Position numbers and translations under genes: made by a program. A DNA stretch of 64,000 bases, from positions 1-64,000 of IMG/VR virus record IMGVR_UViG_3300042197_003344; one strand, written 5' to 3'. Positions within the stretch are counted from its first letter, which is position 1, and each line of letters opens with the position of its first letter. This stretch comes from a virus. Positions 48,451-57,051 of this stretch are shown here, in pieces. The notes beneath the pieces were generated by a model that had not been told where the DNA came from, made no database searches, and saw nothing but the letters and a program-made list of their open reading frames with translations.

Positions 48451-48732
48451 ATGGGAGATTTTTTCAAACTGGTCGCAGAATTGGGCTTTCCAATCGCGGC
48501 TGCAATGGGGGCAGGATACTTTGTATTCCTAACGCTCAAATTTATTTTGGCTGGTGTTACATCTAGTGTAAAAGGTATGGCTGGTATTATTAACGCACTG
48601 GATAATCGAGTCAAAACCATGAATCACGATGTGATTCGCATCGACACAGTAGTTTCGAATGCATTAGGTCTTAGGCCCGATGTAGATCGTATTGCTCGTG
48701 CCGATGGAAAAAATGATGCTAGAAGAGACTGA
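48451..48732 (+). CDS. Holin-like small membrane protein, copy 1
   Basis: 93 aa. LVAELGFPIAAAMGAGYFVF followed by LKFILAG is one transmembrane segment; a charged C-terminal half has NHDVIRIDTVVSNALGLRPD. The layout (short periplasmic start, one helix, charged tail) and the paralogue at 49482 suggest a BhlA/UviB-type holin-like family. Inference only. Confidence 0.65.
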   Translation: MGDFFKLVAELGFPIAAAMGAGYFVFLTLKFILAGVTSSVKGMAGIINALDNRVKTMNHDVIRIDTVVSNALGLRPDVDRIARADGKNDARRD

Positions 48733-48734
48733 TT

Positions 48735-48881
48735 ATGGAAGCTGGTCTTCTATTTGAGTCTTTTTTGGTATTTTATCTCTTAGAGTGCTTGGTTTTGATT
48801 TTAGCAGCAGTGTATTATTACCACGAGCCTAAAACACAAACAAAAAAAGTTTGGGATCCGTGGGGATTTTTTAAGGAATAA
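48735..48881 (+). CDS. Tiny membrane protein, 48 aa
   Basis: ATG 48735, two bases after the preceding stop. Encodes MEAGLLFESFLVFYLLECLV... with one hydrophobic helix and a basic, Trp-containing tail. The following gene starts two bases after its stop. Confidence 0.65.
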   Translation: MEAGLLFESFLVFYLLECLVLILAAVYYYHEPKTQTKKVWDPWGFFKE

Positions 48882-48883
48882 AA

Positions 48884-49081
48884 ATGTTATATGTTGATTA
48901 TACCTGGGATTGTAGTGAAAGAGGAATCCTTCTTGATGAAGAATTTAACAGCGACAAGCTGGGCTGGAAAAGCGGAGATTATTTTCAGTTAATCAACATA
49001 AACGGAAGGCAGATATTAAGAAAAGTAGGAAATGTTCAGCAGTTCATACTAGAAGGAGCGGATAAAAATGAACAAGAATGA
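48884..49081 (+). CDS. Small hypothetical protein, 65 aa
   Basis: AAGGAATAAAA precedes the ATG. A soluble beta-rich protein (LGWKSGDYFQLININGRQIL) resembling an SpoVT/AbrB-like or SH3-like small domain; not assigned. Overlaps the next gene by 14 bases. Confidence 0.65.
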   Translation: MLYVDYTWDCSERGILLDEEFNSDKLGWKSGDYFQLININGRQILRKVGNVQQFILEGADKNEQE

Positions 49082-49268
49082 AGCCTGGTGGGATTCGTTA
49101 TCTCCACAGATGCAGAAGTATCTCAAAGAACAACCAATTTGGAGAGACAGAGATTTATATAAATCTCTAGTTATAGGAGTGGTCTTAGGATTTTTCGTTG
49201 GTCTCGTTGTAGGATACGAGTGGGCATGGAGACCGTTGGAACAATCTATTAGACCGTTGATCGGATAA
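49068..49268 (+). CDS. Small membrane protein, 66 aa
   Basis: Starts MNKNEAWWDSLSPQMQKYL; a single transmembrane helix (SLVIGVVLGFFVGLVVGYEWAW is the core region) near the C-terminus. Shares one base with the next ATG. Part of the putative lysis-like operon. Confidence 0.65.
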   Translation: MNKNEAWWDSLSPQMQKYLKEQPIWRDRDLYKSLVIGVVLGFFVGLVVGYEWAWRPLEQSIRPLIG

Positions 49269-49471
49269 TGGATTCTACTTTAATACTATTTGGATTGACC
49301 TATACCGTGGCCGTGATAGCATTATTGTTTGCCATTTATTCTTTTCTAACTTTGAGAGAAGTAGAAAGAGAATTGAATGATTCTAAAAAACGACAGACAA
49401 TGAGTGCATGGAATTATTATCACGACAAAGCGGAAAAAGTATCAAAGCCATCACCTTTCAAAAATTTATAA
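49268..49471 (+). CDS. Small membrane protein, 67 aa
   Basis: N-terminal helix (LILFGLTYTVAVIALLFAI) followed by a charged helical tail (LREVERELNDSKKRQ). It resembles a small spanin- or holin-type component in layout only. Start shares a base with the previous stop. Confidence 0.65.
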   Translation: MDSTLILFGLTYTVAVIALLFAIYSFLTLREVERELNDSKKRQTMSAWNYYHDKAEKVSKPSPFKNL

Positions 49472-49481
49472 GGGGAAATAA

Positions 49482-49808
49482 ATGGATCCAGTAGAATTAG
49501 TCAACAAATATGGTTTTCCCATAGTCGCCGCAGGCGGCATGGGATATCTCATCTTTTACGTATGGGAATGGGCCACAAAGGAAGTTAAACCAGTACTCAG
49601 CGAAGCAAATACAACTCTAATAGCCCTGATCGATCGTATCCGTATGTTAGACAATGATCTTATTCGATTACAACAAAAAGTTAATACAACACTACATCTA
49701 CGTGGTAAAATTATTGAAAGTGAGCGTGTTTTAGAACAGGTCAAAGTCGACAACGAAGCCAATAAAAAATTCGACGAAGCTGCTCACATAGATGACAAAA
49801 AAGTCTAA
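49482..49808 (+). CDS. Holin-like small membrane protein, copy 2
   Basis: 108 aa. LVNKYGFPIVAAGGMGYLIF is the transmembrane segment; DRIRMLDNDLIRLQQKVNTT matches the charged part of 48451-48732 (pattern DxRx5-DhIRhxxxVxxxLxLR). Convergent with the carboxypeptidase-like gene, overlapping by 4 bases. Confidence 0.7.
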   Translation: MDPVELVNKYGFPIVAAGGMGYLIFYVWEWATKEVKPVLSEANTTLIALIDRIRMLDNDLIRLQQKVNTTLHLRGKIIESERVLEQVKVDNEANKKFDEAAHIDDKKV

Positions 49809-50518
49809 TAACTGCTGGCCAACTTATAGGCTTCGGGAATTCGAGTCTTAGTATTTTTACTATTCAATAGGACGACAATACGTCGTCCTATTTTTGTATC
49901 CAGCATCATTACAATACATCCGCCCGATGCTCTGATATAACCTGTCTTGCTGATAATAAAATCTTTATGTGCCACTAACGGATTGGTATTTTTGAAAACC
50001 AGATACTTTTTCTTCTTGTAAGGAATCTTCACCACAGACATGTTACTGGCCGCTACTATTTCTTCGTAGTGTTCTGCAGCCTTGACTAATTTTATTAGAT
50101 CGTAGGCTGTACTAGAATTCATTACCCCCAATCCTGTAGGATCAACAAAACTGGTATCTAACATGCCGAGATACTTTGCTTTGGCATTCATAGCGTTCAC
50201 ACAGGCAGTACGTCCTCCGTGATAATGGTTACATAATGCTTCGGAAGCTCTGTTATCGGAATGCACTATGGCTAACTGTATCAATTCTTTTCTCGTATAG
50301 GGTTTGAAGAATTGATCCAAATCCTGTTTGGCATCTAAAATTACCATAACAGTCATTAATTTGGTTATGCTGGCGATACTACGACGCTCGTGCATGTTTT
50401 CACTTTGAATGATATCCCCATCGCCGTTGGCCACTAGCCATGCGGTAGCTGTAATATCTTTGGCCTGAGTGCTGAAAGACAGCGATACTAATAAAATAAA
50501 AGAAAAAAATCTCAACAT
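49805..50518 (-). CDS. D,D-carboxypeptidase-like penicillin-binding protein (S11 family)
   Basis: 237 aa from ATG 50518 (MLRFFSFILLVSLS). A signal peptide precedes the motifs SITKLMTVM (SxxK), SDNRASEAL (SxN) and SKTGYIRASGG (KTG), the full active-site set of D-alanyl-D-alanine carboxypeptidases. It would trim peptidoglycan in the periplasm. Rare in phages; could assist lysis or remodel the wall for the curli pore nearby. Confidence 0.9.
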   Translation of the reverse strand: MLRFFSFILLVSLSFSTQAKDITATAWLVANGDGDIIQSENMHERRSIASITKLMTVMVILDAKQDLDQFFKPYTRKELIQLAIVHSDNRASEALCNHYHGGRTACVNAMNAKAKYLGMLDTSFVDPTGLGVMNSSTAYDLIKLVKAAEHYEEIVAASNMSVVKIPYKKKKYLVFKNTNPLVAHKDFIISKTGYIRASGGCIVMMLDTKIGRRIVVLLNSKNTKTRIPEAYKLASSY

Positions 50519-50616
50519 GGTTTGCAAATATTAAAAGACTTAATACCATTTAGGCTAAAAGTTTGTATAAACTTAGCCATATCGTCGTTGACGCTGATCA
50601 TCTGTGCCGGGGCCAT
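50512..50616 (-). CDS. Possible leader ORF, 34 aa
   Basis: ATG 50616 frame MAPAQMISVNDDMAKFIQTF... ends 7 bases inside the carboxypeptidase start, an overlap typical of translational coupling. No Shine-Dalgarno is seen, so it is uncertain. Confidence 0.35.
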   Translation of the reverse strand: MAPAQMISVNDDMAKFIQTFSLNGIKSFNICKPC

Positions 50617-50624
50617 GAACTAAT

Positions 50625-50654
50625 ATTGTAGCATCAGCCACACAGAATAGTCAA
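50625..50654 (-). promoter_or_regulatory. Sigma70-type promoter
   Basis: Minus-strand TTGACT (50649-50654), 18 bases, extended TGC-TACAAT (50625-50630). It serves the carboxypeptidase-like gene. Confidence 0.7.
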
Positions 50655-50678
50655 TCCACCAATCTAGAGGAGTATATA

Positions 50679-52739
50679 TCATTTTTCGTGAGCGATAAAT
50701 TCGCCATTCCAGTCAGGACCTAGATCTTGCTGTTTCATAAAGTCACAGCGTTCAATCCACATCTTGTAATACTTGTCCATCTGGCCGTCGAAGGAACCTT
50801 TTAATTCTCCGCAGAGAATTTTAGCCGCATCAAATTGTTTTTCTTTGTATAGTTGATGCATCTTATTGTGTGTTTCCAGTGACTTATAGTAGGCTGTTTC
50901 ATTGCCTCTGATTCTTAGCACAGTGTAGATGCTGTCCGCTACTGTCTTGCCTTTTGGTTGTAGGTTATCCAAGTATAGGTAGAAGAAATCGTTGGCTGTT
51001 CTATTGTATGTTTCTGCTCCGATGATGGCCAACACACCATAGGCCTTACAACGTGCTTCTAGTCGTGCAGCAGTTGAAACCATATCGCCTAAGATATCAT
51101 ATCCGTGCCTAGCAGTCGAACCCATCTCACCAATATATCCATCACCGGTATTGCAACCCCAGCCCATCGCGGCAGGAGGTAAGCCTAGTGCTTCTTTTTC
51201 TTTAGTAAACGTCTGCACAGCATCTAACATTTCTAAACCAACTTTGACGATAGTATGAGCATGATTGGGATCATCCAACGGAGCACCATGCATGTGCATA
51301 CTAGCATCGCCTACATACTTGATGACCATACCGTTGGCATTGATGATAGGAATAGTAATAGCATCCATGTAGCCGTTCATATATTTGGCTAGTCCTTCTG
51401 GTCCACCATTACCTGGTTTATCAAAGTGTTCCCCAATTGGGGTGAATCCACGTAGATCGCTGAACATAACTGATACATCTTTTTTAACACCTTTCTTGAT
51501 TAAATCTGGATTCTCTTGTAACAGTCTCACGACTTCTGGAGAACAATAGCCAGCGAACTGTTTCTTTATGGCCTGCTTCTGTAAGAACTCTGAGACGAAC
51601 TTGATACCGTAGGCATGCAGAGCGACCAAGAGTAGGCCAACTGCAGGGGCAGTAGCGTCAAGTAACCATAGATTGAAATCGAACATAAGCCAACTGCCAA
51701 CAGCACTACCAGCCACGATAATAATCGTTGTTGCCAAACCTGCATACACATACCTCGTTAAGAAAATTAATAATACACCCGCCACTGCCAGTATTAAAAT
51801 TTCAAGACCATCTGCATAGTCGGGTCTTTGTATAGTAACACCGTTAAACATAGTACCTAGCACAGCGGCCTGTACTTCGTGCGGCCAAACACTACCCACT
51901 GCTGTGGGCACAGGATTACCTAACCCTGCTGCTGCTACTCCCACTATTACCACAGCACCCCCAAAATCTTTTGGTAGTTCTGTCATCGACACACTTTTAG
52001 ATTGTTGGCTCCAGTCAATCCACACACGACCTAGATTGTCTGTGCTGATAGGACCAAACTTGGGTATACGCATTTTTTCTACGCCGTTGTCGTTCAATTT
52101 AATTTGAACAGTTGAATCCTGTGCCGCCACACGCAGAGCTTCCATGGCCAAGCTAGGATATATCTTACCGTCTACAGCTACCAATAAAGGCATCCTACGA
52201 TTAACACCATCCACTTCTGGTAGAGTATTGACTACGCCCACGCCAGCAGCCTTTTGTTCTATGCTAGCGATATTGGCCATGATACCAGGATATTGAATTA
52301 TTCTATCCTGATAGTCTGATCCTATGACTGCGGTTCCTGGTTGCTTTGCTTCGTTTTTATTTCTATCCGCAGGCATATTAGGCAGTATCACAGGGTACCT
52401 AGACAGTGTGTCTGCTAGAGCTCGATCTCCGCCTTGTCTATCCTTTTCTGTCATCAGCACATTGAAAACCACTAGCCCAGCATTTCTTAGATAAAGATTT
52501 TCTATAAGTGCTGCATATATTTCACGGTTAAATGGCCATTGTCCGTATTTGTCTAGAGCATTTTCATCTATGTTTACCGTGACAATGTTATTTTCTGTGG
52601 GAATTTTGTTGACTATGAGTGTGTCAAAATATCTTAATCTTATACTTTCTACAAAGACAGGATCGGCTATTCTTATACTTACTATAAGTGCCAATGTTAT
52701 AATAGCAGTCCAAGGACTTAAGAGTATTTTTTTCATCAT
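50679..52739 (-). CDS. CHASE2-domain class III adenylate/guanylate cyclase
   Basis: 686 aa. An N-terminal transmembrane helix and extracellular CHASE2 sensor (residues ~25-300; RLRYFDTLI, GYGQWPF-like FDKYGQWPFNREIY) are followed by two to three transmembrane helices (~310-385). A cyclase domain (~420-600) has metal-binding Asp in MFSDLRGFTP and VIKYVGDASMHMHG, then GDMVSTAARLEA. The Lys and Asp positions favour ATP. The usual transition-state Asn (VNxAxR) is Ser. It would make cAMP in response to a periplasmic signal. A late-type box lies 4 bases upstream. Confidence 0.92.
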   Translation of the reverse strand: MMKKILLSPWTAIITLALIVSIRIADPVFVESIRLRYFDTLIVNKIPTENNIVTVNIDENALDKYGQWPFNREIYAALIENLYLRNAGLVVFNVLMTEKDRQGGDRALADTLSRYPVILPNMPADRNKNEAKQPGTAVIGSDYQDRIIQYPGIMANIASIEQKAAGVGVVNTLPEVDGVNRRMPLLVAVDGKIYPSLAMEALRVAAQDSTVQIKLNDNGVEKMRIPKFGPISTDNLGRVWIDWSQQSKSVSMTELPKDFGGAVVIVGVAAAGLGNPVPTAVGSVWPHEVQAAVLGTMFNGVTIQRPDYADGLEILILAVAGVLLIFLTRYVYAGLATTIIIVAGSAVGSWLMFDFNLWLLDATAPAVGLLLVALHAYGIKFVSEFLQKQAIKKQFAGYCSPEVVRLLQENPDLIKKGVKKDVSVMFSDLRGFTPIGEHFDKPGNGGPEGLAKYMNGYMDAITIPIINANGMVIKYVGDASMHMHGAPLDDPNHAHTIVKVGLEMLDAVQTFTKEKEALGLPPAAMGWGCNTGDGYIGEMGSTARHGYDILGDMVSTAARLEARCKAYGVLAIIGAETYNRTANDFFYLYLDNLQPKGKTVADSIYTVLRIRGNETAYYKSLETHNKMHQLYKEKQFDAAKILCGELKGSFDGQMDKYYKMWIERCDFMKQQDLGPDWNGEFIAHEK

Positions 52740-52743
52740 TGAG

Positions 52744-52749
52744 TATTTA
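52744..52749 (-). promoter_or_regulatory. Late-type box (TAAATA)
   Basis: Minus-strand TTAAATAC ends about 3-4 bases before the cyclase ATG at 52739. Leaves no room for a ribosome-binding site. Confidence 0.5.
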
Positions 52750-52775
52750 ACTAACTATTTGAGGTGATTAGCTAG

Positions 52776-53069
52776 TTAAATCTTCTCAAAAATAAATTTA
52801 GAATTGTTGCCCACTCCAAGGATACAGGCAAACTCTTTATTACTTTTTAAAAGAGTCCAGCTGTTGCCCTTGAGATCAACCCATAGACTGTATACTGAGC
52901 CGTCATTATCGTGGTTTCCGGCCCAACTTAGTTTTTCTTGATAATTTTTATTTAGACTCTCTATCACTGTTTGTGTGGAATCACACAATACAGGGTAATC
53001 ATATCTAAATTGAGCGTTGGCTATAGAGCTAGTTAGGCAGAATAGGAACGCCACGGAATACAGACGCAT
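52776..53069 (-). CDS. Small secreted/periplasmic protein, 97 aa
   Basis: Signal peptide MRLYSVAFLFCLTSSIANA, then YDYPVLCDSTQTVIESL and a beta-rich tail with a second Cys (ACILGVGNNSKFIFE). Two Cys in a mature periplasmic protein suggest a disulphide. AAGGAG precedes the start. Function unknown; lies between the cyclase and the curli proteins. Confidence 0.75.
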   Translation of the reverse strand: MRLYSVAFLFCLTSSIANAQFRYDYPVLCDSTQTVIESLNKNYQEKLSWAGNHDNDGSVYSLWVDLKGNSWTLLKSNKEFACILGVGNNSKFIFEKI

Positions 53070-53087
53070 GGCATACTCCTTAAAACA

Positions 53088-53336
53088 CTATTTATTTTTG
53101 AATCTGTCTTTGATCAACATACCTGCATATGTTCCTGAAAATGCCCCCATCAGTGCAGGTATAAGAGCCATGTTATCTTGTGTATAATTTATTACAGCAA
53201 CACTGGCAGTGAATGTTACAAATGCTGACCAGAAACTGGCAGTTAGCGGTTTGTTGTTTTGAATAGAATTCACAAAACATACATAGATTATATCTGTTAC
53301 AAAAATTGCAAGAAACGTGATCAGATAAGTCAGCAT
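53088..53336 (-). CDS. Small membrane protein, 82 aa
   Basis: The start is set at ATG 53336 (MLTYLITFLAIFV), which overlaps the stop of the 45-aa gene upstream. Three hydrophobic segments (LITFLAIFVTDIIYVCFV; SFWSAFVTFTASVAVI; LIPALMGAFSGTYAGMLI). Unknown role. Confidence 0.7.
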   Translation of the reverse strand: MLTYLITFLAIFVTDIIYVCFVNSIQNNKPLTASFWSAFVTFTASVAVINYTQDNMALIPALMGAFSGTYAGMLIKDRFKNK

Positions 53337-53473
53337 CAATTTTGTTGCTTATCCTGCTTTTCTGTCTGTACCTGTGGAACAGGTTCGGGAGGCCATACTC
53401 GGTCCTTGATATAACTAGCACCAAACCAACCCCAGGCAGAAAAGAATCCCCACATCATTATTTCTAATATCAT
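53336..53473 (-). CDS. Tiny membrane-anchored protein, 45 aa
   Basis: ATG 53473 with AAGGAC upstream. Encodes MILEIMMWGFFSAWGWFGAS..., one Trp-rich hydrophobic helix followed by a Pro/Gln/Lys tail. Stop overlaps the next start (TGATG). A late-type box lies at 53498-53503. Confidence 0.65.
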   Translation of the reverse strand: MILEIMMWGFFSAWGWFGASYIKDRVWPPEPVPQVQTEKQDKQQN

Positions 53474-53512
53474 AGCTTGTCCTTAAAAAAACACAGCTAT
53501 TTAGTGAGAGAA

Positions 53513-55192
53513 TTATTGCCCCTGTGTTACAGTGATTGCAGCGCAGCTGATCTGGGCGCAGTTGTAATTGATTGAATAATGCTGCTGAGTGCTACCAGAT
53601 TGTGATGTTGTGATAGAAGTAGTTCCGCCACTTAGTGTTATATTGGCCATGTGTGCAGCACTTCCGCTCTGTGTTAGATTGACAGTTTTATTTCCGCCGC
53701 TTAGATTAATTTCTGAATAGTGATTACCGCTGCCGCTTTGATTTATAGTTAGACTATTAGCTGTATTATCGATAGTAGCCATTATTCCTTTGGTACCTCC
53801 GGTACTGCTCTGTGTAAGATTTACAGTATTAGAACTGCCTATAACATCTAGTTCTATATAGTTTGTAGCACTGGCACTGGTACTGGTTTGTGTAGTATTG
53901 GTTGTATTATTGCTTCCGCTGACATAAATTTCACTATAGTTATTTTTTGTTCCGCTTTGTATAACCGTAGCAGAATTATTGTTACCTATTTGTGTAATGA
54001 TAACCTTAGTATCCTGTAGTGGTCTGTTCTGGAATGTTGTAACTCTATTAGTAAATTGTGTGTCAGCATTAAACGGTGCATTAGTTCCACCGCAGCAGAA
54101 ACTGCCGGGATTAGACACTGAGCCGGAACCTGCGTCTGCAGATGTCGTTGCATTATTATAGTCATAGTAAAAAGTTATTTCTGCTATCTGCATCGAGTCG
54201 CAGTTTAATCCGCAACCATCTCCTGCTTTGGTTGTAGGGAAGAATATGTAGTAATAGATATATGATGTAGAATTGGTCACGGTGATCATTGCGCTGGTAT
54301 TATATCTACTGTCGCTGAGATTTAGATTACCGTCTTGTATCAGCGTCCAAGTAGTACCATTATTACTACCATATAATTTGTAACTGGTAGGATCTCTACC
54401 TGGAAAATCGTTGGCGGTGGTTAAAGTAAATCCTGTGACAATACGACCCTCATTTAATTTCACAGTCACTCCAGCATTGTACTTGTCAAAGTTTAGATAT
54501 TTGGTATAGGGGTTGTTGTCAAATGCGTTAGCGGCACCTTCGCCTGCAGGACTATTATTACTGGTAGGATAATGATTGGTGATCCAAACATTACTGCTGT
54601 TGTTGTAGATGGCAGTGGGCACAGGGCTAGGAGTAGAATTGCTGGGCGTTTGTGTGGCAGTTTGACCCTGACTTAGTGGTACAGTTGAGTAATTGGCATC
54701 AGCATAGGTGTTGGCCTGCGCTGTGGTGGGATTCAATGTGCCGGTCCAAGATACACCGGCTGTGTTGTTCATACCTGAACTGCCACTAAAAAGTTGACCG
54801 GTGTCGTTGTCGCTGCCTACGAAAAAGAAATAATCAGGACCCATATTGACGATTTTACCTAGGCCAATGGTTCCAGCCACACTTCCGTCGCTGTTGTAGA
54901 CTTTGCCTTCATAGGGAAAACTGGCATTGCCAGAAAGACTGAATTTCACATACTGTCCTGCTTGCCACGACCATTGTCCACTGGTCCAGGGTATCTTATA
55001 CATCACACCTGGATTCTTACTGTAGATCTGGCAGGTCGTGGTGTTCAAACAAGCACTTACATTCCATTGACTATCTGCTATCTGGTATCGACCAAATTGT
55101 ATATCTGTAAGAGCAGCCCAAGTCTTAGGGCTGAGAAGTATCAAAAGAAATAAGATGATGGCTGCATCAAGCCAAAGTTTAAATTTGTTCAT
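53513..55192 (-). CDS. Secreted discoidin-like and curlin-repeat protein
   Basis: 559 aa. An N-terminal hydrophobic signal (AAIILFLLILLSPKTWA) is followed by an aromatic beta domain. A discoidin/F5-8C-like domain spans ~200-350 (NNSPAGEGAANAFDNNPYTK; GSNNGTTWTLIQDG). The C-terminal repeats (IGNNNSATVIQSGTKNNYSE; GSSNTVNLTQSS; SGSGNHYSEINLSGG) fit the curlin pattern N-x5-Q-x-G-x2-N. It probably forms or decorates an extracellular amyloid-like fibre that can bind a surface glycan. Confidence 0.8.
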   Translation of the reverse strand: MNKFKLWLDAAIILFLLILLSPKTWAALTDIQFGRYQIADSQWNVSACLNTTTCQIYSKNPGVMYKIPWTSGQWSWQAGQYVKFSLSGNASFPYEGKVYNSDGSVAGTIGLGKIVNMGPDYFFFVGSDNDTGQLFSGSSGMNNTAGVSWTGTLNPTTAQANTYADANYSTVPLSQGQTATQTPSNSTPSPVPTAIYNNSSNVWITNHYPTSNNSPAGEGAANAFDNNPYTKYLNFDKYNAGVTVKLNEGRIVTGFTLTTANDFPGRDPTSYKLYGSNNGTTWTLIQDGNLNLSDSRYNTSAMITVTNSTSYIYYYIFFPTTKAGDGCGLNCDSMQIAEITFYYDYNNATTSADAGSGSVSNPGSFCCGGTNAPFNADTQFTNRVTTFQNRPLQDTKVIITQIGNNNSATVIQSGTKNNYSEIYVSGSNNTTNTTQTSTSASATNYIELDVIGSSNTVNLTQSSTGGTKGIMATIDNTANSLTINQSGSGNHYSEINLSGGNKTVNLTQSGSAAHMANITLSGGTTSITTSQSGSTQQHYSINYNCAQISCAAITVTQGQ

Positions 55193-56274
55193 CGGTTCCA
55201 GATCCTTACTGTTACTTTGTTAGATCCATCGCCTACTGTTTTAGTCTCAATATCGTTAGAATTAATAGAAATACTATAGGTAGTGTTGTCCATCTTTTCA
55301 CCACTTCTAATTACTATTGTATTGCCTCGATCGTCGTCTTTTCTATAATACCAATTTAGACCTTTTTCGTTGCCGCAGTCATTAAAAGGCCAACAGGGAT
55401 TAGACCTAGGGTCGCCTAATGCTCCGTTGGCTCCTGCGTTCAAACCTATTAACTTTGTTTCTTCATGGGCCTGTGCTAGTCTAGAGACCGCATTTTTATC
55501 ACTACTTTCTCTAGAGGTTTTCTTTTCATCATCATTGGTTCTGCTTTTATCCTTGTCTCGATCTTTTTTATCATCTCTTTCTGTTTCAGATTTTAGAATA
55601 GATTCGGGTTTTTTCAAGTTGCTGTCATTGCTTACAACTGCAGGATCAACCTTTACAGGTGGGAGTGGAGGTTGTTGCGCATCAGTAACATAAGTAGCGG
55701 TGTAGGCTTCTCTCAGCGATACGCTTCCTCCAAGAGTTTCAACTTCAATTGCACCCACAGTGCAATTTCCGGATATTTGTGTATGAGTTACTAATCTAGA
55801 TTCATCATCGCAACTAGGAAGTAAAACTACAAGACTTCTTCCTACTTCATCTACGGTCATGGCAAAATCGGTTCCTCTTACGGCAATAGATGCCGTAGGA
55901 GTTTTGATGTTAACATTTTGTGGATTATTTTTTGCTACCTGACCGCTGGCATACCTAACTGTACCTAGAGCAACTTTCATTCCTAGTTTTCCAGCGTCTT
56001 TGATATTTGGATCAAAGACAAAATCATCTATAACTAATCTTGAGTTTTCTGTGATTTTTACTTTGGTATTATCTATAAATGTAATGCCTGTGCTAGTTTT
56101 TGAACCAACTATAACAGTATCCATCGATTCAACGATGCTTTTATCTTGTGCTTTGATTGATTGATTTTTTCTTTTTATTTCAATGGCTGTGCCCTGGAGT
56201 TCAGTCAAATTTCCTATGTTTGCTTGAACTCCAGTGCAAAATAACATGCTGACAAGCAGCCATACCGTTTTCAT
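55189..56274 (-). CDS. FecR-domain secreted protein
   Basis: 361 aa. Signal peptide (WLLVSMLFCTGVQANIG), then a FecR-like core: ITENSRLVIDDFVFDPN and VALGTVRYASGQVAKNN, then TPTASIAVRGTDFAMTV, the hallmark end of the FecR domain. After ~190 the protein is charged and low-complexity (ETERDDKKDRDKDKSRTNDD) with a C-terminal beta segment. In bacteria FecR domains occur in surface regulators. Overlaps both curlin-like genes by 1-4 bases. Confidence 0.85.
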   Translation of the reverse strand: MKTVWLLVSMLFCTGVQANIGNLTELQGTAIEIKRKNQSIKAQDKSIVESMDTVIVGSKTSTGITFIDNTKVKITENSRLVIDDFVFDPNIKDAGKLGMKVALGTVRYASGQVAKNNPQNVNIKTPTASIAVRGTDFAMTVDEVGRSLVVLLPSCDDESRLVTHTQISGNCTVGAIEVETLGGSVSLREAYTATYVTDAQQPPLPPVKVDPAVVSNDSNLKKPESILKSETERDDKKDRDKDKSRTNDDEKKTSRESSDKNAVSRLAQAHEETKLIGLNAGANGALGDPRSNPCWPFNDCGNEKGLNWYYRKDDDRGNTIVIRSGEKMDNTTYSISINSNDIETKTVGDGSNKVTVRIWNR

Positions 56275-56957
56275 TAATTACCTGTAGAAACGTTTACATT
56301 GTTACTGTTGCCATTGGTTGTAATATTCACTGTTGTATTAACAGTTCCGGACTGAGTCACAGTATGTGTGTTAGAAGTTCCTGTCACACTGGCTACTAAT
56401 GTATGTCCGCTACCTGCACTGGCACCACTCATAGTTGAAGTAAATGTGTTAGAGTCTCCTAATATTGTAATCGTGCTAGAACTATTATTAGTTGTAATAG
56501 TTTGTGTTACAGTATTGCTGTCACCGGTAATATTTAAAAGATTACTAATATTTGATCCTTTAATAGTACTGGTAACAATATTAAGATCACCTGTAATATT
56601 CATAGTACTAGTGACATTAGTACAACCTGTTGTTCCGTCACCGCAAACAAAAGTAATCTGATTTGTATCACCGACAACAGTCTTGCTGATAGTATTGCTA
56701 CTACCTACTACTGTATAATCAATAATATTTCCGTCGCCAGTTTGTGATGCAGTTAGAGTATTTGTAGAACCTGTGATTTTACTTTGTTGATTTAATCCGC
56801 TGTTTCCTACTCTATTATTAGCACCTATTTGTGTTATCGTAACCGTGTTGGTTGATCCGACTTGTTCAATGTAAACCCCATTGTTTGCGTAGGCGCCTGA
56901 ACCCCAGAACACGGCCGCTATTACAAAGGCGAAACCACTTCTAGAATTTTTTAACAT
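56274..56957 (-). CDS. Curlin-like (CsgA/CsgB-type) repeat protein
   Basis: 227 aa. Signal peptide (GFAFVIAAVFWGSGAYA), then about eight imperfect repeats of the curlin type: GSTNTVTITQIGANNRVG, GSTNTLTASQTGDGNIID, GDSNTVTQTITTNNSSS, GTSNTHTVTQSGTVNT, GNSNNVNVSTGN. The Asn/Gln/Gly ladder and the Asn-rich C-terminus match curli subunits. It would be exported through CsgG and assemble outside the cell. Subunit versus nucleator cannot be told. Confidence 0.85.
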   Translation of the reverse strand: MLKNSRSGFAFVIAAVFWGSGAYANNGVYIEQVGSTNTVTITQIGANNRVGNSGLNQQSKITGSTNTLTASQTGDGNIIDYTVVGSSNTISKTVVGDTNQITFVCGDGTTGCTNVTSTMNITGDLNIVTSTIKGSNISNLLNITGDSNTVTQTITTNNSSSTITILGDSNTFTSTMSGASAGSGHTLVASVTGTSNTHTVTQSGTVNTTVNITTNGNSNNVNVSTGN

Positions 56958-57051
56958 TTTTCGCTCCTTGGTATTTTATTATACCTTGTTATTTTATTTT
57001 TAACTAATCTAAGCCTTACTTTTTGCCTGTGTATCTATAATCTTTATTTTC

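Noticed and set aside
51566-51751. 61-codon frame inside the cyclase gene
   Set aside because: Alternate frame of the transmembrane region; hydrophobic by coincidence.
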